A stretch of 64,000 nucleotides of DNA from Paenibacillus fonticola DSM 21315 (GCF_000381905.1 NZ_KB907261.1:62001-126000), one strand, 5' to 3'; positions 18,884 to 27,348 are shown, numbered from the stretch's first letter. A program made the numbers and translations. Notes: a model not told the origin generated them from the sequence alone.

Positions 18884-18915
18884 AAAAAAAGACCGCAACG
18901 AAAGAAGCGGTCTTT
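18884..18915 (-). terminator. Riboswitch-controlled terminator of thiC leader
   Basis: AAAGACCGC (18888-18896) and GCGGTCTTT (18907-18915) with a T tract on the minus strand (18884-18890). It is the expression platform of the TPP riboswitch: TPP binding should favour this hairpin and stop transcription before thiC. Confidence 0.88.
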
Positions 18916-18933
18916 GTATACACAAAGGCTTGG

Positions 18934-19024
18934 ACGTTTCCTCCGCTGGCATTACCCAGATCAGGTTATACGGTCAACAGCGCATTAGCTGTCCTCTCAG
19001 CCTGGTTGACCCAAGCTCCCGTGT
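18934..19024 (-). promoter_or_regulatory. TPP riboswitch (THI box)
   Basis: Read on the minus strand it has the conserved series GGGAGC, CTGAGAGG, ACCTGATCTGGGTAATGCCA, GCGGAGGAAACGT. These are the pyrimidine- and pyrophosphate-binding halves of the TPP aptamer. Located between the promoter at 19042 and the terminator at 18884, directly upstream of thiC. Confidence 0.95.
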
Positions 19025-19041
19025 ATTCAATTCACCTATAC

Positions 19042-19070
19042 ATAATATATGGAAAAGAAGGAAGTGGCAA
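19042..19070 (-). promoter_or_regulatory. SigA promoter of the thiC leader
   Basis: Minus strand TTGCCA (19065-19070), 17 bp, TATTAT (19042-19047), about 18 bp upstream of the riboswitch. Confidence 0.75.
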
Positions 19071-19203
19071 CCCTTTTCTCAAAAACTAAGAGGCACTATG
19101 CCGCCATTTAGTTTCCTCTCAAGAAAGTTTTCTAATAACGCCCCATAAACTAAAGCTGATTTGCTCACTAAATTTTAATGTACAGCCAATGGTTCTAGGC
19201 AAC

Positions 19204-19253
19204 AAAAAACCTTCTATTTCCTCTTCGCAGAGCGGATAAAGGTTATAGAAGGC
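19204..19253 (-). terminator. Terminator at the native end of gerE
   Basis: AACCTTCTAT and ATAGAAGG stems; on the minus strand GGTTTTTTGTT follows. It lies 33 bp past the gerE stop codon and marks the proper 3' end of the gene, showing that the C-terminal fragment keeps its original context. Confidence 0.75.
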
Positions 19254-19285
19254 TTACGGTTTTATGACGTGCCATGGCAAAACCG

Positions 19286-19366
19286 TCAAATTTTTAGTTC
19301 CCCAAGCTTGATAAGCTCGACAACCGCCTGCGCACGACCTTTTACGTTCAATTTCTGCATGACATT
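19286..19366 (-). CDS. gerE: gerE 3' segment (residues 49-74), separated from its 5' segment
   Basis: Reading from the TT/AA core, the minus strand encodes NVMQKLNVKGRAQAVVELIK then LGELKI and a TGA stop at 19286. This is the C-terminal half of the LuxR-type HTH of GerE, including the end of the recognition helix. It has no start of its own; the residues before the core (GYVVGCTSKHIS) belong to element DNA. The missing 48 codons lie 22 kb away at 41545-41688. Joined at the core they give exactly 74 residues, the length of B. subtilis GerE, a SigK-dependent regulator of late mother-cell coat genes. Confidence 0.92.
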   Translation of the reverse strand, partial: NVMQKLNVKGRAQAVVELIKLGELKI

Positions 19367-19383
19367 GGAGATGTGTTTTGAAG
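19350..19383. other. Left attachment site of the gerE element
   Basis: The core dinucleotide is TT at 19365-19366. To the left is chromosomal gerE DNA; to the right the element arm GGAGATGTGTTTTGAAG (19367-19383). That arm is the inverted repeat, 15 of 17 positions, of the arm next to the other core copy at 41526-41542. Placement of the core rests on restoration of the gerE frame and on centring of this dyad, two independent criteria that agree. Confidence 0.85.
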
Positions 19384-19403
19384 TACATCCAACTACGTAA
19401 CCG

Positions 19404-20309
19404 TTATCCTGCGAGAGCAGCACGATAACTAGTTAAATAATTATTAATGGCGTCCTTTAAATAATATAAGGTTGATAAATCACAACAGTGACAAGCGATA
19501 TTTTCAAAATCAACTCGATTAACACCTTTTCCATCTGTATAGGTTGAAAGGTAAGATATGAATAATTGCAACAATTGTTTTCCAGGTATTACTTTCTTGA
19601 ACTCAGATCCATACATTGTAGTAATTCTTCTATCTATACTTAAATAATGTTTTGTAAATCCGTACATCTTATTTCTTTTATAGTCTTTAAACACCTTTTC
19701 TAAAAGATAGTTACCTACTTTTCTTTCATCAATTTCATATGGTTTTTTTTCATTTGTGAATCTAGCTATTGGTAGTTTCGCATTATCAACTGGAAGTCTT
19801 AATTTTTGAACTGTAATAAAAATTGTAACTAATTTTCTTGTCTGCTTTGAAATATTTTCAATCCACTTATCAAATTCAATTTTATGCTTGCATAATCTCT
19901 TGTTTTCATTAGTTCTGCCTTTAACAAAATTAATCCCAACTTCTTCATCAACCAAATAATTTTCAATCGAGTATCTTTCCAAATATATAAAATTATCGTC
20001 TCTAACTTTATTTTCTCCTTTAATATCGTCAAAATCTAAATCAGCTATAAAGAAACAGGGGACTAAATGTTCCCTATGTTCTTCAGCTTCATTTTTTCTA
20101 TGGATATCTTTAAGATTCTTTTTGCCAGAAACTGCTTCAACTCGTATTTCAATTGAGGTATCTGAAAATAACCTCTGCATCAAAGTTTCGTAAATATGAA
20201 CTCCTTTTTCATCTTCAATATATATTAAAACATCAGTAGTTTGAGTTAGAAGAACTGAAAATCCTAAATAACCATCATTACTATACGTTGGAATTTCGTT
20301 ACTATCCAT
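19404..20309 (-). CDS. DUF4435 TOPRIM-like protein, AriB-like PARIS effector
   Basis: A 301-aa protein. LIYIEDEKGVHIYETLM (about residues 29-45) supplies the first acidic motif, CFFIADLDFDD the DxD motif, and LERYSIENYL the conserved ENYL of DUF4435. These suggest a TOPRIM-type metal-dependent nuclease. The ATPase gene ends 3 bp upstream, the gene order of PARIS, where the ATPase AriA holds AriB until a phage anti-restriction protein triggers release and tRNA cleavage. Its stop codon is only 38 bp from the left att core. PARIS assignment is by family pair and needs a profile search. Confidence 0.7.
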   Translation of the reverse strand: MDSNEIPTYSNDGYLGFSVLLTQTTDVLIYIEDEKGVHIYETLMQRLFSDTSIEIRVEAVSGKKNLKDIHRKNEAEEHREHLVPCFFIADLDFDDIKGENKVRDDNFIYLERYSIENYLVDEEVGINFVKGRTNENKRLCKHKIEFDKWIENISKQTRKLVTIFITVQKLRLPVDNAKLPIARFTNEKKPYEIDERKVGNYLLEKVFKDYKRNKMYGFTKHYLSIDRRITTMYGSEFKKVIPGKQLLQLFISYLSTYTDGKGVNRVDFENIACHCCDLSTLYYLKDAINNYLTSYRAALAG

Positions 20310-20312
20310 TAG

Positions 20313-21656
20313 TTATCTATCGCTCCTTAACAGCACACAATGATCCCTGAAAACTCCGACTATTTCAGGAGAATGAGTAGCAAAAATTAATTGCAATGAG
20401 GGAGAAACGTTTAAAATTGATTGAGCAAACTTTCTTTGCCATGAAATATGTAATGATAATTCTGGTTCGTCAATTATGTATATTCCACGTTTATTAGAGC
20501 TAACTTCAAAGATTAAATATGCAAAAAATATTACAATCTGCTTTTCTCCTGACGAAAGTTTTTCAAGACCCATTTTTTCTTTTCCGTGCTTTTGTTTGAA
20601 CAGTACATTTCCTTCACGGTCATTTAATATTAATTCTTTATTACTCTCACTCAAAAAACCGTTAACAGTTTCAAGAAAAAGATTCATATTTCTTTGCAGT
20701 TCTGATTTTTTTTGATTTGTATCTTGGATAGTTTTTTGCCACTGCATGATACGATTAAGTTGTGGTAAGTTGCCCATAAAAGATAAAATATTTGTATCAA
20801 ATTCCCTTTGCCCACCTGATTTTCTCCATTGTTCATAGATCTTATAACCATCAAACAAATTAGATATGAAAGCATCCATTTGTCTTTCAAATTTCGGGGT
20901 AAGCAATCGCATATCTTTAAAAGCCAACTTTAATTCATTAATTTTCGCTTCATTTAATATCCCTATTAACTTGCTGATATCCGTCAAAAATGTTTTGTCA
21001 TCATAATATTGAAACGAAGATTGAAATATTTCCCTTCGCATACGCTCGTTAAGTTGTTCTAGTTCAAATCCTGTTTTTCTCTGATACTCTTTAACCATTC
21101 TATTGATATTTCTTAATGAATCATCAATTCCTCCAATCGGACGATTGTCACCTTCATTCCATTCTTCAATATACATTCTTCTTTGTTTTTCTCTCATAAT
21201 TCTTTTTCTATGGTCATCAAGGTCATTACCTTCAAGAAACCTATTATCCCTAGATAATGGTAGGTATAGAATGTTCAATTCTTTGGATATTTGGCTTAAT
21301 ATTGCATCTAAGTTTGGTTCAGAATCCTCTCGATTGTTAATTCTAATATACCCTTCATCCCTGGTAGTAAAGCCAACAGGAATATCATAATTGTTCCATC
21401 TTAATACACACAAACCCTCAGAGTTATCAATATTAATTCTACGAATTTCTTCATCCACTTCATATTCTAATAAAAGTTCTTGAAATCTATATTTATTTAA
21501 AAAATCAAGATTTTTCGAAGCTAAGGAAGAAATAATATTTAATAGAGTTGTTTTGCCAGATCCATTTGCTCCGACCAATAAAGTTAAATCCTCATTAAAG
21601 TCTACTTTAATATCTTTCCAACCATACATCTTAGAGATTTTCATGTACCTTATCAT
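20313..21656 (-). CDS. AAA/ABC-type ATPase, AriA-like PARIS sensor
   Basis: A 447-aa SMC/OLD-like ATPase. Walker A is GANGSGKTTLL (residues 29-39), the ABC signature LSSGEKQ is near the C-terminus, Walker B GIYIIDEPELSLH and the switch FATHSPEIV follow. The middle is a helical coiled-coil region. Cotranscribed with the DUF4435 gene. The pair is best explained as a PARIS-like abortive defence; an OLD- or retron-type system is the alternative. Confidence 0.75.
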   Translation of the reverse strand: MIRYMKISKMYGWKDIKVDFNEDLTLLVGANGSGKTTLLNIISSLASKNLDFLNKYRFQELLLEYEVDEEIRRINIDNSEGLCVLRWNNYDIPVGFTTRDEGYIRINNREDSEPNLDAILSQISKELNILYLPLSRDNRFLEGNDLDDHRKRIMREKQRRMYIEEWNEGDNRPIGGIDDSLRNINRMVKEYQRKTGFELEQLNERMRREIFQSSFQYYDDKTFLTDISKLIGILNEAKINELKLAFKDMRLLTPKFERQMDAFISNLFDGYKIYEQWRKSGGQREFDTNILSFMGNLPQLNRIMQWQKTIQDTNQKKSELQRNMNLFLETVNGFLSESNKELILNDREGNVLFKQKHGKEKMGLEKLSSGEKQIVIFFAYLIFEVSSNKRGIYIIDEPELSLHISWQRKFAQSILNVSPSLQLIFATHSPEIVGVFRDHCVLLRSDR

Positions 21657-22037
21657 TAAAGTTAATCCCCCCTAGGATAGACCTCTACGTTTTCAGTAGA
21701 TGTTACACGACTTTAGAACTAGATTATACCATATAATTACAACCTTCGCACTTGCTTACGTTCTCTTTCCTGTTAGTACGAGTTATAAGAAACAGGGGAT
21801 TAGGAGAATAAAACTATTAAGCATCGCTTAAAATTAAAGAATTGACCCGAGTACATTTTTACTGATGCTAAAAGCATACTCTATAGTGGACAGACATGTT
21901 TTTTGAAAACGATGCATGTGCAATTTATATTTATTGTTTTTAGACGAGCAATAAGCTTGACTATTGCTAATGGAATAGAAGCTAATTCTCCTCTATACAT
22001 TAAACAATAAACCAAGCTTTATTTATCGCTTTTTAAC
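21657..22037. other. AT-rich spacer with the promoter of the ATPase-DUF4435 operon
   Basis: On the minus strand TGGTATAAT (-10 at 21723-21728, extended) lies 67 bp upstream of the ATPase start, without a good -35. The rest separates the defence operon from the end of the recombinase gene. No further genes seen. Confidence 0.5.
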
Positions 22038-23648
22038 TTATTCATGTTGTTCTTTGCTAGCAGTCTCCAACTCCTGCAACGACAACCCAAAGGTCGTCAC
22101 TACCTGAATCTCACCATCACGGCTAACTTTAATTTCGGATAACAGCTTTTTCAGTATCAACTGCATCTCATCAAATGAATCCAAGTCCAGATCCAGCAGC
22201 TCATCCAGCATATCCATTACTTGCTCGTATAGCTCGGTTAAATCTGACTTTTTCTGTTTCTCCTCATTAACCTCTGTCAGCCTCTTCTCCAGTTGAACGA
22301 TTTCCTGCTCATAGATAGCCTTCTCCATGTTATACTGCTGTTCATCATGGAACCCGCCTGACAGCTTCTCACGACGCAATTCAAACAGACATTTGCGATT
22401 ATCTGCAATTCGCTTATGGAGCTTCTTCAACTCACCTTCAAGGTCTGACTGATTAATTTGAATGAGTCCTTTATGCTTTTCTAATAATTCCTCTGCTGAG
22501 GTTATATGTCTCAGAGCATGAGATAGTGAATGAATAAGGTCATCGCGAAAAGGATAGTAGGGGAGCCAAAAATCGTTATTACATCCAGCATCGCCTTGTC
22601 GTCGTCTTTTGGAGCAGACTAGATAGCGGTATTCTCTGCCATCACGGTCTGTTTTCTTGCTTTTGGATTTCATACTCACCATTGACGAACCGCAATGCGC
22701 ACATTTGATTATACCTGCAAATATATTGATTTTCTGCCTTATCCCGCCGCGCTCACCACCGCCTCGTTCTAGCCGCAACTCTTGTGCTAACTGGAAAACT
22801 TCCTCATCAATTATGCCCTGATGAGTTTGCTCATCAATGGCATAGCGCCATTCGCTTTTGGGGCGCTGCACCTGTACCTTTTTTCTTTCTGACATATCGT
22901 TTACATTGGTGTATACCGTTTTTGTTTCATATTTGGAAAATCGATTTTTACCAATGTAAGCTTCATTTTGCAGTATTCGCTGAACCGTTGTAATGCCCCA
23001 CAATCCATTTTTGGGAGAGGGGATGCCTTTATCATTCAAATAAGCCACAATTGCTTTTTCTCCCATTTTATTTGCCGTGTACATCTGAAATATCGCACGG
23101 ACAGTGCTTAATGTTTCCTCATCAGGAACTAGCACCTTCAACCCATTTTGAACCACCCTCTTATAGCCATACGGAGCGCGACTACCAATAAAATTCCCTT
23201 TACGGGCTGATTCACGTTTACCACGACGGGAACTTCGGCTAATCTGTTCACTGACCGATTGGTTAATACTCGAAATAATGGAGAAGAGCATTTCACCGTC
23301 AGAATCGGAATCGTAATGATCGTCGATAGATATTAAACGGATGTGCAAGGCATCAACAATTTTACGTTTTAAGTTAATAGAGTCGCCAATGTCACGAGCA
23401 AAACGAGATAAGGCAGCAAAAATGATAACCTGAAAGGCACCGTTCTGAGCATCTCTTACAACCCGCTGTATGGCTTGTCTGTCAATGATATTCGTTCCTG
23501 ATTCTCTGTCCTCATATATAATATCTTCACTGGTTTCCCAGCCCATATCTTCCGCATAATGCTTACATGCTGCAAGCTGATGCTCTGGGCTATCCTTCTG
23601 ACTTTCCTTCGTCGTACTTACCCGTACGTAGATAGCTACTTTCGTCAT
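22038..23648 (-). CDS. Large serine recombinase of the gerE element
   Basis: A 536-aa site-specific recombinase. The N-terminal resolvase domain (1-150) has YVRVSTTKESQ with catalytic Ser11, DRESGTNIIDRQAIQRVV, and the arginine-rich ALSRFARD. The recombinase domain (about 160-290) includes APYGYKRV and ITTVQRILQNEAYIG. A zinc ribbon follows (CAHCG...C...C), then a coiled coil (about 395-470). This architecture is shared with SpoIVCA, which excises skin, and with phage integrases such as phiC31. The dyad ends of the element fit such an enzyme. About 30 bp upstream on the minus strand lies a hairpin separating it from a 56-codon gene. Regulation in sporulation is inferred, not seen. Confidence 0.93.
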   Translation of the reverse strand: MTKVAIYVRVSTTKESQKDSPEHQLAACKHYAEDMGWETSEDIIYEDRESGTNIIDRQAIQRVVRDAQNGAFQVIIFAALSRFARDIGDSINLKRKIVDALHIRLISIDDHYDSDSDGEMLFSIISSINQSVSEQISRSSRRGKRESARKGNFIGSRAPYGYKRVVQNGLKVLVPDEETLSTVRAIFQMYTANKMGEKAIVAYLNDKGIPSPKNGLWGITTVQRILQNEAYIGKNRFSKYETKTVYTNVNDMSERKKVQVQRPKSEWRYAIDEQTHQGIIDEEVFQLAQELRLERGGGERGGIRQKINIFAGIIKCAHCGSSMVSMKSKSKKTDRDGREYRYLVCSKRRRQGDAGCNNDFWLPYYPFRDDLIHSLSHALRHITSAEELLEKHKGLIQINQSDLEGELKKLHKRIADNRKCLFELRREKLSGGFHDEQQYNMEKAIYEQEIVQLEKRLTEVNEEKQKKSDLTELYEQVMDMLDELLDLDLDSFDEMQLILKKLLSEIKVSRDGEIQVVTTFGLSLQELETASKEQHE

Positions 23649-23678
23649 GATTGATCATTCCCCTTATATAAAAGCAAA

Positions 23679-23711
23679 TCCCTCTGGCAAAGCAAGCTCA
23701 AGCCAAAGGGA
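23679..23711 (-). terminator. Hairpin between the 56-aa gene and the recombinase
   Basis: TCCCTCTGGC and GCCAAAGGGA pair around a 13-nt loop; on the minus strand TTTGCTTTTA follows. It may be a weak terminator or attenuator limiting read-through into the recombinase. Confidence 0.5.
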
Positions 23712-23745
23712 CTGCTGGATGTTCAAATTTATGAATAGCTATAGA

Positions 23746-23916
23746 TTAAATGGCACGTCCTAAAGCTGAGATTTTTTTTACGCGGTAATTATTGGCTTGA
23801 TACTCATCTATGTTTTTATGAACAACCTGTTTGGCAAGTTCATCAATCATTTCACCCAGATTACCCTGCCCAGCCTGAATATGAATATGGTAAGCTTTAT
23901 TTAAATCCCTTGACAT
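23746..23916 (-). CDS. 56-aa protein upstream of the recombinase
   Basis: MSRDLNKAYHIHIQAGQGNL, then EMIDELAKQVVHKNIDEY and a basic end NNYRVKKISALGRAI. GGAGAATG lies upstream of the ATG. It is small, soluble, mixed charge, and codirectional with the serine recombinase 97 bp downstream. No family recognised. Size and position fit a recombination directionality factor (SprB of SPbeta is also under 60 aa), but no sequence match supports this; it is a hypothesis. Confidence 0.65.
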   Translation of the reverse strand: MSRDLNKAYHIHIQAGQGNLGEMIDELAKQVVHKNIDEYQANNYRVKKISALGRAI

Positions 23917-24118
23917 CGGGCATTCTCCTCTCGAGCGTTCTCATGTTTATTTTATGTTCTATTGATCTTGTACCATGACCGATTAAATCGGAGTGGGCTG
24001 CTTTGCTCTATTTTCATGTGTCGCTGAAGTATAACCGAGTTCCGTAAATTTTCTAAATATGATTTATCTATATAAACTGTGCAAACACAGGCTGTATTTC
24101 GTAGTGAGGTTGCAATGG

Positions 24119-24898
24119 CTAAATCAGGTGAATTAGCTTGTCTTTCAGTTCATTCGTATTCTCTAAACGTATATTTGTAAGCTCTATGTACTTCGATTCT
24201 CTTTCAAAGGCAATAAAGTTTCTGTTCGTCATTTGAGTGGCAACAGCTTCGCTGCCGCTCCCACAAAACGGTATGAGGACAATTTGATCTGGATGCGAAT
24301 GAAGATTAATCAGCTTGATTGAAATTTCCAATGGCTTCTGACAAGGGAATTTCCCATGTCTTTTTTCGAATCTTGGAGTCAATGCAGTTTCGAATACACT
24401 TTGAATGTTCTTGTTGTCATTGATCCTTTTAGCATAGTCCAAATTATAGGTTCGTCGTTTTCCTTTGCTCGCCCAAATAATTGATTCTGATGCAAAGTGC
24501 GGAGCATTGCCTGAAAAGTTTGGCGGTGGATTTTTCTTTTTCCACTCGTATTTAGCACGAATGGTGAAAGATGACTGTTCTATTAAGTAGCCGACTGTAA
24601 ATATGTTATGGTGGGTCCCATATGCAAGCATTGAACCGTCAGGTTTCAATACTCGGTGACACTCATTAATCCAGGCTTCATTAAATGCCTGAAAATCATC
24701 AATTTTGTCCCAATCTTCCTTGAAGTAATTAAAACCATATGTTTCTTTCATATTGATCTTTGTACCGTTATTGCCAAGATTATATGGCGGGTCAGCAATA
24801 ACCAGGTCAATGCTATTGTCAGGCAGCATTTTCATACCTTCTATACAATCTCGTTGGTAGATTCGATTTATTTGTAGTCCATTTAATAGTTTTGACAT
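24119..24898 (-). CDS. Site-specific DNA methyltransferase (N6-adenine/N4-cytosine type)
   Basis: A 259-aa enzyme with catalytic motif IV DPPYNL (36-41) before the SAM-binding motif I (IPFCGSGSEAVA, about 219-230), the beta-class order. No restriction nuclease lies next to it, so it is an orphan: either self-protection against host restriction or a regulator. AAGGAGCAATTGTT precedes the ATG. Confidence 0.88.
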   Translation of the reverse strand: MSKLLNGLQINRIYQRDCIEGMKMLPDNSIDLVIADPPYNLGNNGTKINMKETYGFNYFKEDWDKIDDFQAFNEAWINECHRVLKPDGSMLAYGTHHNIFTVGYLIEQSSFTIRAKYEWKKKNPPPNFSGNAPHFASESIIWASKGKRRTYNLDYAKRINDNKNIQSVFETALTPRFEKRHGKFPCQKPLEISIKLINLHSHPDQIVLIPFCGSGSEAVATQMTNRNFIAFERESKYIELTNIRLENTNELKDKLIHLI

Positions 24899-25017
24899 AA
24901 CAATTGCTCCTTCTTATTAGAATGCTGATGCTTTTTATGCGTTCTTTTTCCAAACTTTAATTCAATGTCGCAGTGAACCAAGAATCCGACAAGCAATTGC
25001 ATTATAATCTCCTGTGC

Positions 25018-25245
25018 TTAATATAGAATGATCTTATATTCTTCTTTCGGATGCAGCCTGAAGCGTACACTTTCGCAAATTGCATACCAGTCGCTATCCA
25101 TTTCAAGGCGACAGGGCAGTTGAATCTTTCCCATATTAATATGGAAGATGTCCCCACAGTGCATAGAGAACTTGCGGTTCGCTTCTGTTATTGCTCTCCA
25201 GGTATCTTCGTTTTTATCGTACTTTAACGTGTAATAGTTGCCCAT
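25018..25245 (-). CDS. DUF5348-type small protein
   Basis: A 75-aa protein, MGNYYTLKYDKNEDTWRAIT, with many aromatic and charged residues and a compact all-beta look (DSDWYAICESVRFRLHPKEEYKIILY). It resembles DUF5348 proteins that recur on Firmicute integrative elements. Function unknown. CGGAGGAATTGG precedes the ATG. Confidence 0.65.
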   Translation of the reverse strand: MGNYYTLKYDKNEDTWRAITEANRKFSMHCGDIFHINMGKIQLPCRLEMDSDWYAICESVRFRLHPKEEYKIILY

Positions 25246-25490
25246 TCCAATTCCTCCGTTGATTTAGTTATTTTGTTATACTCTAAATTGGTTGTTAGTA
25301 TTGTTCTGCTTCAACCGAGAACCCCGAAGGAAATTCCGCCCCACTGCCACCCTAATCGCAATACTGCGGTAGACGTCTTGCTCTCTACTGGGTAGGCTAC
25401 GCTTCAGATTTGCTAACGCGGACTCTGATAACCGCGCCCTCTACAAAGAGGGGATTTATATGAGTAACAACCAATTAGAGGGAGCTATGG
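25246..25490. other. Spacer between the DUF5348 gene and the ncRNA locus
   Basis: No gene. A CCCTC/GAGGGG hairpin lies near 25439-25453. A 67-codon plus-strand frame starting at 25460 lies antisense to the ncRNA and is judged non-coding. Confidence 0.45.
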
Positions 25491-25754
25491 ACAAAACAAA
25501 AACACCCATAGTATTCCGTTGTAGAGCTGGTTATCGTTTTTTCTTGGCATCTAATCTTTGTCTATCAGAGGGCAGATTTCTCCCGTCTAATAGCCAGAAA
25601 CTAGATACACAAGTAAAGCAAAAAACGATCGATCACCAAGTGTATAAAACCACTTATTGGTGATACCAGCTCCGCGTGCCTTTGTAAGGCACCGGAAACT
25701 ATGGGTGTACCATTTATAAAAGATTAAGTTGTAGTGGTCGCTCAATTGAGCTTA
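25491..25754 (-). ncRNA. Candidate structured non-coding RNA
   Basis: Five nested or adjacent helices can be drawn. P1: 25502-25512/25698-25708 (11 bp, perfect), extended by 25514-25518/25693-25697. P2: 25524-25531/25665-25672. P3: 25533-25542/25620-25629 (10 bp). P4: 25632-25639/25657-25664. P5: 25676-25682/25686-25692 (7-bp hairpin). On the minus strand P1 is followed by TTTTTGTTTTG, a terminator-like end, and a near-consensus promoter lies just upstream, which fixes the direction. No known family recognised. It could control replication or plasmid copy, or act as a 6S-like regulator; there is no direct evidence for either. Confidence 0.6.
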
Positions 25755-25760
25755 GGTAGA

Positions 25761-25790
25761 ATATTATCATGGGTTAAAATGGATTGTCAA
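25761..25790 (-). promoter_or_regulatory. SigA promoter of the ncRNA
   Basis: Minus strand perfect TTGACA (25785-25790), 18 bp, TAATAT (25761-25766). Transcription should begin near 25754 and run through the structured region. No codirectional gene follows within 250 bp. Confidence 0.75.
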
Positions 25791-25914
25791 TCGCTTTTCT
25801 GATTTTGTCGGAACCAAAGCTTATTCGTCACGACCTATTATCAGGCAGGACTTCCCCTATTAACTTAAAATAAATCTAATACCATCATCATAGGAGAAGG
25901 AGATTAGAGCGTTT

Positions 25915-27285
25915 ATGAAAAAAGGTTTAGTCATTTGCCTGTTGCTTGTAACAGGTTTATTTGTATGGAGTGTTACTGCATTCGCAAGTGAGAACATCCA
26001 ACAAATTGTTGAAACACAGCATGACAAGTCAGCTTCGTTTATCAGATTGTTTATTTCTCTTGTTGTACTCGTGCTATTTATTGCAATCGCTAGGACCCTA
26101 TTTTTATTCCAGTACTATAAGAACATTTTTGGAACCAAGGAAGCTTTATTGCGCATCGCATTTAATTCTCGCTCCCTTACCACAACGAATGTTCGTCATT
26201 TAGCCAAGAACCCCTTTTTACAACAGTACAAACAGGCAATTGTCGAAAAATCAGGACAAGGAATTGCTTTTGGCTTGGATACTAATATCCTTATGCATCA
26301 TCCAAGCGAAACCTTTGAGCTATTAAAAAACGAACATATTTTCATAAGCAGAGAGGTTCAGAAAGAGCTAGACGGATTAAAAAATAATTCGAATACGGAG
26401 ACTGCCACAAACGCAAGACGAGCTTTCAAAGCGATTGAAGATGCACAAACGCAGGGGCAAGCGTTAACCATACTGCCTTCTGTCAATTTTAAAACACTTA
26501 CCGAGCTTAAATTAACGGATACAATGGATGACCGTATCCTGGCTGCTTATTTGCAAATATACAAGCAGGGAAAAGCAATCCTTTTCCTAACCAATGACCG
26601 CGGTGCCAAAATTACGGCAAGAAACGCAGGAATGCCTGTCTTGGAAGTAGAGCAGTCTTCAAAAGGTGCAAAAAATTCTTGGACAAGCTTTATAGTTACT
26701 GGCGTGTTTGCTTTAATAGTGTTAATCGGACTTGTTGGGTATAATGCTGTTTCCTTTTTCCAAGCAAGTAGTCAAGTGAGCAAAGGTTTTTCTGATGCAC
26801 GCGCCTCTTTGTTTAATAAAGCGAATATAGACTCAACCGATTACGATAAAATTATTGAGCAAATTAACGAGGATACAAGTCACATTTACAATTATAATAA
26901 TGTCAGCCAATTTGTTGAGCCTACGGAGAGAGGTTATGCTATTTTGCAGTCACTAAAAGCAATGGAGCATTCTGAGCGAGCAGAGCCTACCTCCGAGCTA
27001 AGAGAAATTTTGCAGCCGTTAGCCAAACAGTATTATCCATCCATTCAATTATCCAAAGAAACGGATGAAACCATTCAAGGAATCTTTTATTTTGGTCAAA
27101 AAGATATTCGCTTTGGTTTGCTCATGCTGAATTGGCTTACTAGTGGAAATGATGATGATCTGCGCGAACTTCTTGCCATTGATTCATCCGCTGTCGGAAT
27201 CCAGCTATTTACTGACTACGACAACCTAGATCAAGTCAAACACGACATCATCAATATCGTGAGCTATGGACCATTCGATAACTAA
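25915..27285 (+). CDS. Membrane-anchored PIN-domain ribonuclease-like protein
   Basis: A 456-aa protein. Residues 1-25 are a signal-like helix (ending AFA), 41-66 a membrane helix, 258-280 another. Between the last two lies a PINc/PhoH-type PIN domain: FGLDTNILMHHP (Asp122), FISREVQKELDGLK, TMDDRILA (Asp205/206) and LTNDRGAKITARNAG (Asp228), so the acidic active site is complete. The C-terminal 170 residues are helical and unrecognised. Topology would place the nuclease in the cytosol and the C-terminal domain outside. Possible abortive defence or RNA-based maintenance role; not a known family. Confidence 0.75.
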   Translation: MKKGLVICLLLVTGLFVWSVTAFASENIQQIVETQHDKSASFIRLFISLVVLVLFIAIARTLFLFQYYKNIFGTKEALLRIAFNSRSLTTTNVRHLAKNPFLQQYKQAIVEKSGQGIAFGLDTNILMHHPSETFELLKNEHIFISREVQKELDGLKNNSNTETATNARRAFKAIEDAQTQGQALTILPSVNFKTLTELKLTDTMDDRILAAYLQIYKQGKAILFLTNDRGAKITARNAGMPVLEVEQSSKGAKNSWTSFIVTGVFALIVLIGLVGYNAVSFFQASSQVSKGFSDARASLFNKANIDSTDYDKIIEQINEDTSHIYNYNNVSQFVEPTERGYAILQSLKAMEHSERAEPTSELREILQPLAKQYYPSIQLSKETDETIQGIFYFGQKDIRFGLLMLNWLTSGNDDDLRELLAIDSSAVGIQLFTDYDNLDQVKHDIINIVSYGPFDN

Positions 27286-27296
27286 TCCTAAAATAG

Positions 27297-27343
27297 AAAA
27301 AGCATGGGAGAAAGGATGTAGCCCCTCATTCACCATGCTTTTT
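27297..27343. terminator. Bidirectional terminator
   Basis: AAAAAGCATGG and CCATGCTTTTT stems between the convergent PIN gene and the small membrane protein gene; T tracts on both strands. Confidence 0.8.
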
Positions 27344-27348
27344 ACGAT

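Noticed and set aside
23917-24118. SigE promoter upstream of the 56-aa gene
   Set aside because: A CATAAAAT -10-like motif exists but no acceptable -35 at 13-14 bp; not enough to list as a feature.
25460-25663. 67-aa plus-strand ORF with a GAGGGG site
   Set aside because: Lies antisense within the structured RNA locus, and the composition is not protein-like. Kept as possible but unsupported.
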